Position numbers and translations under genes: made by a program. A DNA stretch of 47,497 nt from Geobacter sp. (GTDB lineage: Bacteria > Desulfobacterota > Desulfuromonadia > Geobacterales > Geobacteraceae): contig DNJC01000002.1 in assembly GCA_003490025.1 (NCBI GenBank), positions 5,787 through 53,283 on the forward strand, written 5' to 3'. The notes below the pieces were generated by a model, which was not told the origin of the DNA, searched no databases, and saw only the letters and a list, made by a program, of their open reading frames with translations. Positions 19,401-25,662 of the stretch are shown here, one piece after another; the stretch's first letter is position 1; each line of letters begins with the position of its first letter.

Positions 19401-19607
19401 TCCAACAACATCTATCTCTCGCCCGGCGGCACCTCCATGACCGGAGACTGCGACGGCAACGGCAGCGTGAGCATCGCCGAAGTGCAAACGGCCATCAACA
19501 TGTTCCTGGGGCTGAAATCGGCTCTGAGTTGCGTGGATCAAGACAACAGCGGCGCTGTCACCATCTCTGAGGTGCAGAAGTCGATCAACAGCTACCTGGG
19601 ACTGTGA
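10461..19607 (+). CDS. Giant secreted multidomain protein: 9 DUF1566, InlB-like repeats, C13/caspase-like peptidase, dockerin
   Basis: The 3048-residue protein starts with a signal peptide (LLVLLVLAFSPAFA). Nine DUF1566 units follow, each centred on a DWRLPN-type motif (near residues 110, 389, 672, 955, 1144, 1415, 1605, 1885 and 2066) and closing with a VRGG-type motif. Units 1-3 are each followed by an Ig-like domain (about 195-288, 466-567, 748-846). Units 4-9 carry a Cys pair at their start. Four InlB-like beta repeats lie at about 1227-1303, 1692-1770, 2151-2227 and 2233-2312. A further beta domain precedes a clan-CD peptidase domain (about 2420-2625) with His2510 (VVNHGN) and Cys2555 (GSCYSG). 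Fn3-like (2811-2904) and carboxypeptidase-regulatory-like (2912-2990) domains come next. The C-terminal dockerin (2994-3048) has two calcium loops. The export route, ligand and peptidase substrate are unknown. Confidence 0.9.
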   Translation: MILSPSKLLVLLVLAFSPAFAEGAGVIALPATGQPGSTGTSWPAPRVTAAGSTLSDNLTGLTWSVSANLMLTRDAAFDTEGAAIDGLVTWDKAIAYIKKLNAESYLGFNDWRLPNVNELASLYDYSKSNPATALAFSDLSYAPYWTATTYANDPSQSWAVDLQSAAVGICPKSTFLPVLPVRGGFTTPTGASDTSPPSILAFRLPATAQSRRIDLLEMVAIDDVAVTRIALSENPSPPSATSSDWGLDTSYTFAAAGTRTLYAWARDAAGNISAPAQATMTVAADVVPPDYSPSVKLPQTGQSLSSATGDDGSLMKGEPWPAPRYTAVGPSAVFDQLTRLTWAQEANLMAARDPSFDVDGVADDGLVTWQKALDYLKKLNTEKYLGYSDWRLPNVNELASLVPHDVSHVLPFSYLGSSYWTSSSYASDPRSSWIVNMQNGEISISDKSSGNYLVFPVRGGITRSASTPDVSSPAILHLTLPETWESKTVPVLELTSNDDVGVSAYCFSENPEAPTAAGAGWKTSYDYSFAAFYTFAGTGSRTLYVWAKDAAGNVSQGRSAIVTIPANVDQYAGFAPSISLAVTGQAGSSLAGDDGNLQQGAAWPTLRFTTVGNSLISDNLTKLMWVRSGNVMSVQHPSVDIDGTAGDGLVTWQHALDYVKKLNAESFLGYSDWRLPNLTELSSLFTYDSGDARPFSDLDTTYWTSTSYASDATQAWTASMFTATTGVVAKSDYLPVLPVRGGSTVFKGSDTFQPQILSFSLPAAWNSLVAPLLSLTVNDNIAVTGYYLSESDTAPTALDPGWQEARPSKYSFATAGSKTVYLWVKDAAGNVSTPRSAATAVSAPTSTGTQKVMQQTGQTSCYDSGGAVLSSCDDTGQDGMEQAGALPPVNRFAKAIGYMTDTLTGLVWVRDGNLVKTLNPSMDTDGTPGDGAMTWERALEFVAYLNQLKYRGQSDWRLPNINDLRTLADYSKGGGLRTALEVAGITTGLVAGQYWSSTSYALEWNSAWTFSMSEGAVTPAAKGNNLYAMAVRGGGGSTSFTYTDTDQVTCSDGAGQTVACDGSGQDGAIRSGQQHPSPRYDISQRVVATDLLTGLVWSREANPVSKLDPAFDQDGTAGDGGVTWQHALEFVRLMNLQGYLGYSDWRLPNVNELASIGSHENARLSDWLTARAFGYVEPETFWSSTSYDGSQAWVMELGTGSIVYNSKSNHYRLLLVRGGGGKSAASLAVYRSGSGNGSVSGDGGLINCGGDCFESYPSLGGSVTLTATAAPGSVFDGWGGACSGTGACAVTLYGDVSVTAAFSRPAAAVFNLDSGQRACYDTANNVVSCSAAGALAGDGAAISGVQVPFGRFRDNDNGAVTDRLTGLMFPKDLNLLNSRDPGLDLDQGGDGAVTWLHALDYVEKLNRDKYLGFDDWRLPNLNEMRAFADYGARSALYTWNSIGVLDNCRDSWYWTSTSYEANRTQAWTFAPGSGVFATQGKSTPGYLLPVRGGSGVAGLMRTNQTACSDSGGAAIPCTGTGQDGDTLRGEVWPSPRFTLTNDASTVSDQATGLVWTVEGNVMMSDYNLETGYFDTEGNRDGAVSWQKALKFVARLNSDAYLGYSDWRLPTVTELATLVNYGTPDPLSWLSNSGNTFLNLTADNYWSSTTFSQDATQAWNLNLASGSVGTQEKSTQNHLLPVRGGNGAGAASLLVLTAGSGGGSVSSQTGGGISCGQDCYEGYPVAETAITLTATPQAGSVFLGWAGGGCSGTRPCAVPVKGTTVVHAIFGPEGTALQGFELPQTGQSSCYDPVDGSVGACAGSGQDAEKRAGASWPYPRFEPDPSGNAIKDKLTGLVFPRSANLLASATPSFDTDGAAGDGAVTWQHALDFVANLNSSGYLGYSDWRLPNINELYTLINYGKPNSSAWLMSAEAGFSDVQRYYWSSTSKSGVYAWAVDLEGGDVYGSYKTTTYSCFVLPVRGGDGGRIALPATGQTRCWDTSGLPISCSGTGQDGEKRSGARPPDVRFGVNGDGTVSDLLTGLVWTADGNAPGPAACASVGSTMTWGEALAYVKCLKSNAYLGRSDWRLPNVNELSSLINRNALTTSEWLLQSGFRSLPGGYWWSSTGGSNPLYAKVVNRNEGDIDSEHYTSSLARVIPVSGGAVGTAGSLHVFKSGSGAGTVTSTEPGISCGTDCDELYGAAGRTVTLTAAAEVGSTFLGWLGGCGGNSQSCTVTVNGDINVTARFAENYAIAVTREGNGIGTVNSVPAGITCGTSCSGLFAETSLVTLTAIPEAGYFFDRWAGCTSASGNTCSVTVAGAGNVSAYFYTKPLTSTTLMLSSETILNSGTIDVAGKLTPFPDNGSDLRGLTIALSVTAPDGTQVAYELLATDSTGHFSRAGLGGFTQKGSYTVRASFAGSERLTASASPTKGLLVGASAGYAVLVQGKISNSEGILSHNKTTNRIYNALRQRGFLDENIMYFNYNTTQGAAGVAVDALPSKGDIQAAVSTWAKAKMNGSPAPLYFIVVNHGNANTFHLDTDIITPADVNLWLDNLEAGLTEAARLEKRIFIDGSCYSGSFIPTVSKHGRIVISSASADEESYKGTMEPDGIRSGEFFLDALFERLKRGANLREAFDSAAGQTRVYTRKGGLSANSGVYGDSSVQHPLLEDNGDGKGSNSLSSMEQDGAASTAVYLGVGQTVTNAAAGPADISRVPATQFLPATADIADIWLTTPDAARVEAAWVEIRKPALTLSAASGNALQVDIDLEKKLLARDTASGKWLPLSPYPFVDAGMYELYYYTQDVQTHEKTPMVRAVVYKDAAGNRVPGEAAPTAPAGGEKVRTSVIFKWSPAVDPDGDAVSYTLEIATDAAFTTIVHREEELTVPQVYVLDGVLKDVTDYHWRVRTVDRYGASSAGQSSTFSTDNTNGIPGILTGYVRSSGSGLPIAGASIVVAGLTYKTAANGAYLVLSSVGSTSMAITAPGYAPKSVTSLVVTAGSVLSNNIYLSPGGTSMTGDCDGNGSVSIAEVQTAINMFLGLKSALSCVDQDNSGAVTISEVQKSINSYLGL
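10521..16893 (+). repeat. Array of nine DUF1566 coding units within the giant gene
   Basis: Each unit is about 500-570 bases long and repeats, at protein level, a DxLTGLxW block, a TWxxAL(D/E)(Y/F)V block, a YLGxxDWRLPN(V/I/L)NEL block, a YW(S/T)S(T/S) block and a closing PVRGG. Codon-level resemblance around the DWRLPN segment is high between several units (for example near 11610-11650, 12460-12500, 13880-13915 and 15260-15295). This suggests tandem duplication rather than convergence. Units 7 and 9 depart from the consensus (DWRLPT; PVSGG). Confidence 0.85.
17718..18336 (+). other. C13 (legumain/caspase-like) peptidase domain inside the giant gene
   Basis: The order of elements matches clan-CD cysteine peptidases: a beta strand YAVLVQG, a second strand PLYFIVVNHGN ending in the catalytic His (codon 17988), and a strand KRIFIDGSC ending in the catalytic Cys (codon 18123) followed by YSGSF. 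The segment VISSASADEESY then provides the next strand. Both catalytic residues are present, so activity is plausible. Self-processing or substrate cleavage has not been shown. Confidence 0.75.
19440..19604 (+). other. Dockerin-type calcium-binding module at the giant's C-terminus
   Basis: Two EF-hand-like loops, DCDGNGSVSIAE and DQDNSGAVTISE, are each followed by a helix ending in FLGL or YLGL. This is the type I dockerin duplication. Dockerins bind cohesin modules; no cohesin is visible in this window. Confidence 0.85.
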
Positions 19608-19682
19608 GACAGTGGTTAATTTGCCGCTGCGGCTGGCAACAATGCCGGGTGGCGCGATGAAGAAACGCAGGTGGTGGCGAGC

Positions 19683-19713
19683 AAAGCCCTTGGGAGACCG
19701 AGGGCTTTCTCTT
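19683..19713 (+). terminator. Intrinsic terminator after the giant gene
   Basis: AAAGCCCT (19683-19690) pairs with AGGGCTTT (19701-19708), with a 10-base loop followed by CTCTTTT. The rest of 19608-19928 holds only a small GGCCGG/CCGGCC hairpin (19805-19821) and no convincing gene. Confidence 0.75.
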
Positions 19714-19928
19714 TTGGAGCTTCTCGATACGGTGATGCGTGTCACATAACTTTCCCCGCTACTGCTGTATCGTAACTCCTGCTTGATTGGGCGTTTTGCA
19801 GTGAGGCCGGGATTTCCGGCCGGACGCCGCGACACTTCAGTTTCCTCCGCCTGCGCCGATACGGTACACGCAGTACGAACTCTTCTCTCGAAGGTTTCGG
19901 TCGTTTCCTCTCAACGGAACATAAAAGG

Positions 19929-21341
19929 ATGCTCGTGCGCATAATTTTTTCCATCCTCATGCTGGCCACGCTTCTTGCACCCTCGGCGTCGTTTGCCTTG
20001 GTGGACCCGTTGCAGGCCGCACCCACAGCCAACCTCGACCTGCTGCTGGACCGGGCCATCTCCGAGAACCTCATCGCCGGCGGCGTGATCGTGGTCGGCA
20101 ACCACGAAGGGATACTGGCAACCTCCGCCCGCGGCCAGGTCAGTTCCCTTCCAGGTGCGCCGGATATCGGCGACCGCACCGTCTTCGACGTCGCGTCGCT
20201 CACCAAGGTGATAGCTACCACACCGGCGGTGGTCAAGCTGCTGGACGAGGGGCGCATCAACCTCTCCGACCCGTTGTCGCGCTGGTTTCCCGAACTCTCA
20301 GGGACGGACAAGGGGGAGATAACCATCCTCCACCTGATGACGCACACCTCCGGGCTCTCCGACGTCATGGTCGGCTCCGATCGCTCCGTCCAGGGACTGC
20401 TGCGCAAGGTCGCGACGCAGCGACTGCACGGCGCCGGCATCAATTTCGACTACGCCGACGTCAATTTCATCCTGCTGGGCGAACTGGTGCACCGGGTATC
20501 CGGGGAGACCCTGGACCAATTCTGCAAGGAACAGATCTACGATCCGCTCGGGACCCGCGAAACCCAGTTCCTGCCGCGCGACCTGACCGCCGACATCGCA
20601 CCGACTTCAGGGACGCGCGGCGGCGTGGTGCAGGACGAAAACGCGCGCCGCCTCGGGGGGGTGGCCGGACACGCAGGGCTCTTCAGCTCGGCCAACGACC
20701 TGTCCCGCTACGCCCGCCTCCTGCTCGCAGGCGGCATCCTCGACGGGAAAAGGATCCTTTCCGAACAGGTGGTGGCCCAGATGACCACCCCGTATCTCTG
20801 CAATAACGGCAAGGTGAAGCGCGCCCTGGGCTGGGACGTCGCCTCCCCGTACTCGGCGCCCAAAGGGAACTTCTTCTCGGAGGCGTCCTTCGGCCACACC
20901 GGTTACAGCGGTTCCTCCATCTGGATCGATCCGCAGAACGACATTTTCGTCATCCTCCTCACCAGGCGGATGGACTACCGCAACGTGCACGATTTCAACC
21001 AGTTGCGCCGGGATGTCTCCAGCTTTGCCGCGGTTGACTTCAGGTCCCTCGGCGACAGCGTCGACCTCACAGCCAGGTTGAGCATCGTGAAGCCCAAGGT
21101 GTTGCTCGCCTCGGCGGGGGCGGTGGATGAGTCGCTGTTCGGCAGGAAGGCCGCCGTCCGCGGCAGCCAGAAACCGGCACACGTCAAGTCCGTTGCCCGC
21201 TGCAGCAAGAAATCGTCGAAATCATCCCGGATGTTCGCCAAGGCCCACGGCGGGCGCCATTCCCGCATAGGCAAGCTTGCCAGAAACGATGCCGGCAAGT
21301 CGTTCTCGTCCAAGAAGAGGCGCGCGCTGCCCAGAAGCTGA
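19929..21341 (+). CDS. Secreted serine hydrolase, beta-lactamase/PBP-like family
   Basis: This 470-residue class C-like serine hydrolase has a signal peptide (IFSILMLATLLAPSASFA). The nucleophile motif SLTK has Ser90 and Lys93. The tyrosine motif YADVNFILLGEL and an HTGYSG motif (the KTG equivalent) are also present. The family includes penicillin-binding proteins, esterases and D-aminopeptidases; the substrate cannot be decided. The last 60 or so residues form an unusual Lys/Arg/Ser-rich tail (KKSSKSSR, KSFSSKKRR) outside the catalytic domain. AAAGG at 19924-19928 lies directly against ATG 19929 but 6 bases before an in-frame GTG at 19935, so GTG may be the real start, two codons later. Confidence 0.88.
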   Translation: MLVRIIFSILMLATLLAPSASFALVDPLQAAPTANLDLLLDRAISENLIAGGVIVVGNHEGILATSARGQVSSLPGAPDIGDRTVFDVASLTKVIATTPAVVKLLDEGRINLSDPLSRWFPELSGTDKGEITILHLMTHTSGLSDVMVGSDRSVQGLLRKVATQRLHGAGINFDYADVNFILLGELVHRVSGETLDQFCKEQIYDPLGTRETQFLPRDLTADIAPTSGTRGGVVQDENARRLGGVAGHAGLFSSANDLSRYARLLLAGGILDGKRILSEQVVAQMTTPYLCNNGKVKRALGWDVASPYSAPKGNFFSEASFGHTGYSGSSIWIDPQNDIFVILLTRRMDYRNVHDFNQLRRDVSSFAAVDFRSLGDSVDLTARLSIVKPKVLLASAGAVDESLFGRKAAVRGSQKPAHVKSVARCSKKSSKSSRMFAKAHGGRHSRIGKLARNDAGKSFSSKKRRALPRS

Positions 21342-21458
21342 TGCCGGTCCTGAAGGGGAGGGGGCTTGTCTTTTGACTCATTACTCTGTTGCTTCCTGAA
21401 CCTCTTTGTGTTATTTTGGCACTGTTAAAAAACGCAAATGTCTTCCGGGGGCTATGCC

Positions 21459-21629
21459 ATGAACGAGCTGCACACGAGTCTTGATCTGGGAATGCTTTGC
21501 CGCTGCTGTGACTGCCGGTCCTATGAGCTGCCGAAGATGGAAGGCCTCTCTGCCAGTCAGGTCAAATCGATTGAGGAACTCTGCAAACTGTGCATTGAAA
21601 GCTCCAAGATGTGCGCAGTCAACGACTGA
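21459..21629 (+). CDS. Small cysteine-rich protein, function unknown
   Basis: A 56-residue product with seven cysteines. Four are clustered in CRCCDC, and CKLC and a terminal SKMCAVND follow. The spacing suggests metal or Fe-S binding (zinc-ribbon-like), but no family is recognised. ATG 21459 has GGGGG (21447-21451) at 7 bases; an in-frame ATG at 21438 lacks a ribosome binding site. It has no export signal. It sits alone between the serine hydrolase and the phosphoesterase, and no promoter or terminator is obvious. Confidence 0.5.
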   Translation: MNELHTSLDLGMLCRCCDCRSYELPKMEGLSASQVKSIEELCKLCIESSKMCAVND

Positions 21630-21848
21630 TGGTCCTCTGACTGACTGCGCTCGTTCCTACTCGTTTTCCTTGCACGGACCCGTCGCCTGTCAGTGTAACG
21701 CCTCGCACCGCCGCCAAAATCCTCACACCAAACAGCTATTGACTCTTCATCTGTCATTCCCGCTGGCCATCATCCTGTGCGTGATATATCATCGCGTCAT
21801 CCTGGACCGCTCGCCTGAGAAGCCGGTCGGCCAACAAGGTAGCTCGCG

Positions 21849-22664
21849 ATGAAAAGAAAGTGGAGTTCGATCCTTACCCGGCTGTTCCTCGCCACGCTCC
21901 TGCTGGTCACGGCGCTCGCTTGTCCCTCTTCCGCTCAGACGCTGTACGAGCGCTCCCTGGCGCAGTTCAACGCGAGGGCAGGGCAGGCGGCAACCGACGA
22001 CTACACCTTCGTGGTGCTGGGCGACAGCCGCGACGGCGACGAGACCTTCGCCAAGGCTCTTGCCATGGCCAAATCCTTCGATCCGCTTTTCATACTGCAC
22101 GGCGGGGACTACTCCAGCGAGGGTGGGGAGGCCGAAACGGCGAGCTTCCTCGCCCTGGTGCAGCGGACCGTCCCGGAGATTCCCCTCTTCGTCGTTTTCG
22201 GAAACCATGAAGACCGGAGGGTGTTTCCAAAGGAGATCGGTCCGTACGATTTCACGCTGACCGCAAAGCGGCTCGATCTCACCCTCGTCGCCCTGGACAA
22301 CGCGGACGGGAGCCTGCGTCCCCCGCAACTGGACTGGCTCCGTGCCGAGCTCGCATCGGCCCGGGGGACCGTTTTCGTCGCCATGCACATCCCCCCCAGG
22401 ACGGATCGCTGGCGCGGGCACACCTTCAAGCAGGGGGCGGACGAACTGCGGAGGATCGTGGCCAAAAGCCGGGTGCAGGGGCTCTTTTTCTCCCACTCGC
22501 ACCAGTATGACCGCTCCGAGTTCGGCGGCGTCCCCGCCTTCATCACCGGCGGGGCGGGCGCGCCCCTGGTGTGGTTCGCCTTCAACGGCGAGCGGGTGCA
22601 TCACATCCTGGTGGTTCGGGTCAAGAAGGGGAGGGCGAACTTCCAGATGGTCCCGATCAAGTGA
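21849..22664 (+). CDS. Secreted calcineurin-like metallophosphoesterase
   Basis: The 271-residue protein has a signal peptide (FLATLLLVTALACPSSAQ) and the full set of metallophosphoesterase motifs in order: GDSRDG, HGGDYS, FGNHED, AMHIPP and FSHSHQYD. These supply the residues for a dinuclear metal site that hydrolyses phosphomono- or diesters, here in the periplasm. The substrate is not predictable. AAGGTAG at 21837-21843 is a weak ribosome binding site. The following hydrolase gene starts 37 bases later and may be cotranscribed. Confidence 0.9.
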   Translation: MKRKWSSILTRLFLATLLLVTALACPSSAQTLYERSLAQFNARAGQAATDDYTFVVLGDSRDGDETFAKALAMAKSFDPLFILHGGDYSSEGGEAETASFLALVQRTVPEIPLFVVFGNHEDRRVFPKEIGPYDFTLTAKRLDLTLVALDNADGSLRPPQLDWLRAELASARGTVFVAMHIPPRTDRWRGHTFKQGADELRRIVAKSRVQGLFFSHSHQYDRSEFGGVPAFITGGAGAPLVWFAFNGERVHHILVVRVKKGRANFQMVPIK

Positions 22665-22701
22665 TGAGAGGGTGCCGGCTTTGGCGATGAGGAGGGGAGG
22701 G

Positions 22702-23877
22702 GTGGACAGGGAGCTGCTGGAGGAGTGTTACCGGGAGTCGCTCGTCCTGTTGCGCGAGAACTGCAGCAGGGGAGGGGTCCTCGCCTGCGCCAGGAACGGC
22801 AAGTCCGAGGGGCGCAACTACGACAGCATATTCGGTCGGGACGCCTCCATCTGTGCCCTGGGGATGGCCGTCTCCGGAGATCCCCAACTTGCGGCCGCCG
22901 CGGTCGACGGCATCCTCACCCTGGCGCGCCACCAGGCGCCCAACGGCCAGATCCCGAAGTACGTCAAGCCCGAAGCGGGGGAGGTCGACTTCTGGTATTC
23001 CGGCTGCATCGATGCCACGCTCTGGTGGCTCATCGCGGTAAATTTCCTGGAAAGGGTCTCTCCCGAATTCCGGCTCGCCGAAGAGCTTGCCGGCCGGATC
23101 GATGCCGCCCTTCGTTGGCTCGAGTGCCAGGAACACCAGGGGTGGTACCTGCTGCAGCAAAACGAGTGCTCCGACTGGGCCGACATCATGCCGAGAAGCG
23201 GCTTCGTTCTCTACACCAACACGCTCTGGTACTGGACCAAGAAGCTGTACCAGCTCCCCACTGCCCGGCAGACCCGTAAGTACGCCCGGCTTCTTTTCGC
23301 CCCCTTCGACAACGCCGTTCCCGAGCAGAAACGGGTCCGGCTCCTGAGGCACTACATCCGGAACCGCTGCAAGCCTTCCCCCTTTTACCTCAGCTTCGTC
23401 AACTTCTCCGTGTGGGGAGAGGAGGTCGACGTCTTCGGGAACATCCTGGCCCATCTGCTGGGGGTGGGGGACGCGTCCGCGGCGGGGCAGGCGGTGTCGC
23501 AGCTTGTGGCGATGGGGGCGAACGATCCGTATCCCGTCCGGGTGGTGGGGACGCCGATCGGGAAGGAGAGTTGCCACTGGCGTCTCTACATGGAGCGGCA
23601 CAGGCAGAACCTCGCCTGGCAATACCACAACGGCGGCGCCTGGCCCTTTGTCGGCGCTTTCTGGGTCATGCTCCTGGCGCGGCTGGGAAAGACCGGGGAG
23701 GCCTGGGAGGAGCTGGAAAAACTGGCCCTGATGAACCGGGTCAACGACTGGGGGTTCAACGAGTGGTTCCAGGGGCAGACCGGCGACCCGATGGGGATGC
23801 CGCGGCAGTCGTGGAACGCGGCCATGTTCATACTTGCCTACAGGACGCTGGCGGACGGAAAGCGGTTCCTGCCGTAG
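22702..23877 (+). CDS. Cytosolic (alpha/alpha)6-barrel glycoside hydrolase (GH100 / amylo-glucosidase-like)
   Basis: The 391-residue product resembles alkaline/neutral invertases (GH100) and the glucosidase domain of glycogen-debranching enzymes. Supporting blocks are NYDSIFGRDASICALGM near the N-terminus, a QIPKYV block, NECSDWADIMPRSG, an ENxAWQYHNGGAWPFVG-like block (NLAWQYHNGGAWPFVG), and NEWFQG...PRQSWNAAMFI at the end. No signal peptide is seen. Start choice: AGGAGG at 22690-22695 stands exactly 6 bases before GTG 22702. In-frame ATG 22687 and GTG 22672 lack good spacing. Specificity for sucrose, glucosylglycerate-type compounds or oligosaccharides cannot be decided from sequence. Confidence 0.82.
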   Translation: MDRELLEECYRESLVLLRENCSRGGVLACARNGKSEGRNYDSIFGRDASICALGMAVSGDPQLAAAAVDGILTLARHQAPNGQIPKYVKPEAGEVDFWYSGCIDATLWWLIAVNFLERVSPEFRLAEELAGRIDAALRWLECQEHQGWYLLQQNECSDWADIMPRSGFVLYTNTLWYWTKKLYQLPTARQTRKYARLLFAPFDNAVPEQKRVRLLRHYIRNRCKPSPFYLSFVNFSVWGEEVDVFGNILAHLLGVGDASAAGQAVSQLVAMGANDPYPVRVVGTPIGKESCHWRLYMERHRQNLAWQYHNGGAWPFVGAFWVMLLARLGKTGEAWEELEKLALMNRVNDWGFNEWFQGQTGDPMGMPRQSWNAAMFILAYRTLADGKRFLP

Positions 23878-24072
23878 GGAAGATAGCTCCGCGCCCTTAA
23901 AGCTTCCCCCTCCCTGACCCTCCCCCTCCGGGGCGGGGACCGCTTGGCAAGAACGGTTCAAGTCCCTTAGTTTAACGGCAGTGCGCAGTGTCTCCTATCC
24001 CCTCCCGCAATGGAAGGGGGAGTTCCCTTCTCATTTACTTCTCCTTTTCCCTCGATAAATTAGTTTGCGCAG

Positions 24073-24101
24073 TCGACATTCCCCCTTTCGATGATTATTA
24101 T
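24073..24101 (+). promoter_or_regulatory. Putative sigma-70 promoter of the lemA-TPM operon
   Basis: TCGACA (24073-24078) and TATTAT (24096-24101) each match 5 of 6 consensus bases and are separated by 17 bases. The start point would be near 24108, 26 bases before lemA. The upstream stretch from 23878 has only GC-rich CCCTCC-type sequence and no gene. Confidence 0.65.
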
Positions 24102-24133
24102 TGTGCTCATGATATACCAAGGAGGATTCGATC

Positions 24134-24718
24134 ATGAAAAGAAGGACCTTTTTGCTGCTTGCGATGCTGATGCTGACCGGCCTTTCGGGCTGCGGCTACA
24201 ACACCATGCAGGCCAAGGAAGAGGCCGTTTTCGCAGCCTGGGGGGATGTCGAGGCTTCGTACCAGCGGCGGGCCGACCTGGTGCCGAACCTGGTGGAGGT
24301 CGTTAAGGGATATGCGAAGCATGAGGCGGATACCCTGACGGCGGTCACCGAGGCGCGTGCGAAAGTCGGTTCGATGCAGGTTTCCCGCGATGCGGTGAAC
24401 GACCCGAAGGCCCTGGCGAACTTCCAGCAGGCCCAGTCCCAGTTGAGCGGGGCGCTGTCGCGCCTGATGGTCGTGGTCGAGCGATACCCGGATCTGAAGG
24501 CGAACCAGAACTTCATGGATCTGCAGAACCAGCTGGAGGGGACGGAAAACCGGATCAACGTGGCGAGGGTGCGCTACAACCAGGCGGTGCAGGACTTCAA
24601 CACCACGATCCGGACCTTCCCGAATTCGCTGACCAACTCCATGATGCTGCACCTGTCGCGCAAGGAGCCGTTCAAGGCGGAAGAAGGGGCCAAGGTGGCG
24701 CCAAAAATCAAGTTCTGA
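24134..24718 (+). CDS. lemA: LemA family lipoprotein
   Basis: The 194-residue protein has a lipoprotein signal (LLLAMLMLTGLSGC, Cys at residue 20). The LemA fold follows: YNTMQAKEEAVFAAWGDVEASYQRRADLVPNLVE, then long helices with EGTENRINVARVRYNQAVQDFN, the family signature, and a C-terminal FP block. LemA proteins are envelope proteins of poorly defined role that commonly neighbour TPM-domain proteins, as here. AAGGAGG at 24119-24125 is a strong ribosome binding site. Confidence 0.95.
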   Translation: MKRRTFLLLAMLMLTGLSGCGYNTMQAKEEAVFAAWGDVEASYQRRADLVPNLVEVVKGYAKHEADTLTAVTEARAKVGSMQVSRDAVNDPKALANFQQAQSQLSGALSRLMVVVERYPDLKANQNFMDLQNQLEGTENRINVARVRYNQAVQDFNTTIRTFPNSLTNSMMLHLSRKEPFKAEEGAKVAPKIKF

Positions 24719-24727
24719 GAAGCAGAT

Positions 24728-24770
24728 AAAGATAAAGATAAAGGGAAAGGATTTCTGAATCTTTATCTTT
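24728..24770. repeat. Small inverted repeat between lemA and the TPM gene
   Basis: AAAGATAAAG occurs at 24728-24737 and overlapping at 24734-24743. Its complement CTTTATCTTT lies at 24761-24770. The resulting AT-rich hairpin lies in the 65-base gap and might act as an RNA-processing or weak attenuation element. Confidence 0.45.
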
Positions 24771-24783
24771 GTCTTAACCTGAG

Positions 24784-25662
24784 ATGACGATGACTAAGCT
24801 GATCTTCTTCCTACTCCTTTTCCTGACTTCCGTCTGCGGCGCCGCCGAGGTGCCGCCTCTGAAGAGCTACGTCAACGACTACGCCTCGATGCTGTCGCCG
24901 CAGATGGTGCAGCAACTGGAGAGCGAGCTGGCTGCCTTCGAGCTGAGCGACTCCACCCAGATCGTGGTGCTCACCATACCGAGCCTCGAGGGGGAGGTCC
25001 TGGAACAGTACTCCATGAAGGTCGTGGAGCAGTGGAAGATCGGCCAGAGGGGAAAGGATAACGGCGCGCTGCTGCTGGTGGCGAAAAACGAGCGCAAGGT
25101 GCGCATCGAGTCGGGACGCGGCCTGGAGGGGACCCTCACCGACCTCATGTCCGGCCGTATCGTTCGCAACGAGATAACGCCGGCCTTCAAGCAGGGCGAT
25201 TACGACACCGGAATCGCCCGCGGCGTCGGCGCGATAATGGCCACCGTGCGTGGCGAGTACAAAGCCGAGCCCCGCGACATCCGGCACGGCAAGAAGAGCG
25301 CTCCTCCCATCCTGACCTTGCTCCTCTTCGTGCTGGTCGGCTCGGTGTTCATGGGCGGGATCTCCAGGGTCCTCGGGGGGCTCGCCGGAGCGGTCGGGCT
25401 CCCGGTCGCCGCCCTGGTCTCCTATTCCGTCACCTCGGTGCTGCTGCTCGGGCTCCTTGCCGCGGGCGGCTTCGTCCTGGGGCTCATCGTGGCCTTGCTC
25501 TTCTCGTCCGGCGGACGCGGAGGGTTCATGGGGGGCGGCCCGTTCTTCGGCGGCTTTGGCGGCGGTGGTGGCTTTGGAGGCGGTGGAGGTTTTGGCGACG
25601 GCGGAGGCTTTTCGGGCGGCGGCGGGAGTTTCGGTGGCGGCGGCGCTTCGGGAGACTGGTGA
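24784..25662 (+). CDS. TPM-domain (YgcG-like) membrane protein with Gly-rich tail
   Basis: The 292-residue protein has a signal peptide (FFLLLFLTSVCGAAE) and a periplasmic TPM domain (about residues 25-150, including VNDYASMLSPQ, QIVVLTIPSLEG, KDNGALLLVAKNERKVRIESGRGLEG). Two or three membrane helices (about 175-240) and a tail of GGGF/GGGG repeats follow, ending GASGDW. The pattern of TPM, helices and Gly-rich end is typical for the family. Roles in photosystem or membrane-protein repair and acid phosphatase activity have been described for distant plant homologues. It overlaps the next gene by one base pair set (TGATG). Confidence 0.92.
   Translation: MTMTKLIFFLLLFLTSVCGAAEVPPLKSYVNDYASMLSPQMVQQLESELAAFELSDSTQIVVLTIPSLEGEVLEQYSMKVVEQWKIGQRGKDNGALLLVAKNERKVRIESGRGLEGTLTDLMSGRIVRNEITPAFKQGDYDTGIARGVGAIMATVRGEYKAEPRDIRHGKKSAPPILTLLLFVLVGSVFMGGISRVLGGLAGAVGLPVAALVSYSVTSVLLLGLLAAGGFVLGLIVALLFSSGGRGGFMGGGPFFGGFGGGGGFGGGGGFGDGGGFSGGGGSFGGGGASGDW

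Noticed and set aside
9764..19607. A diversity-generating retroelement using the DUF1566 proteins as variable targets
   Set aside because: DUF1566-like folds can be such targets, but there is no reverse transcriptase, template repeat or accessory gene in the window.
24723..24743. AGATAA-type short repeats as a CRISPR or variable-number array
   Set aside because: Only three overlapping 6-base units; the mirrored arm makes a hairpin the better explanation.
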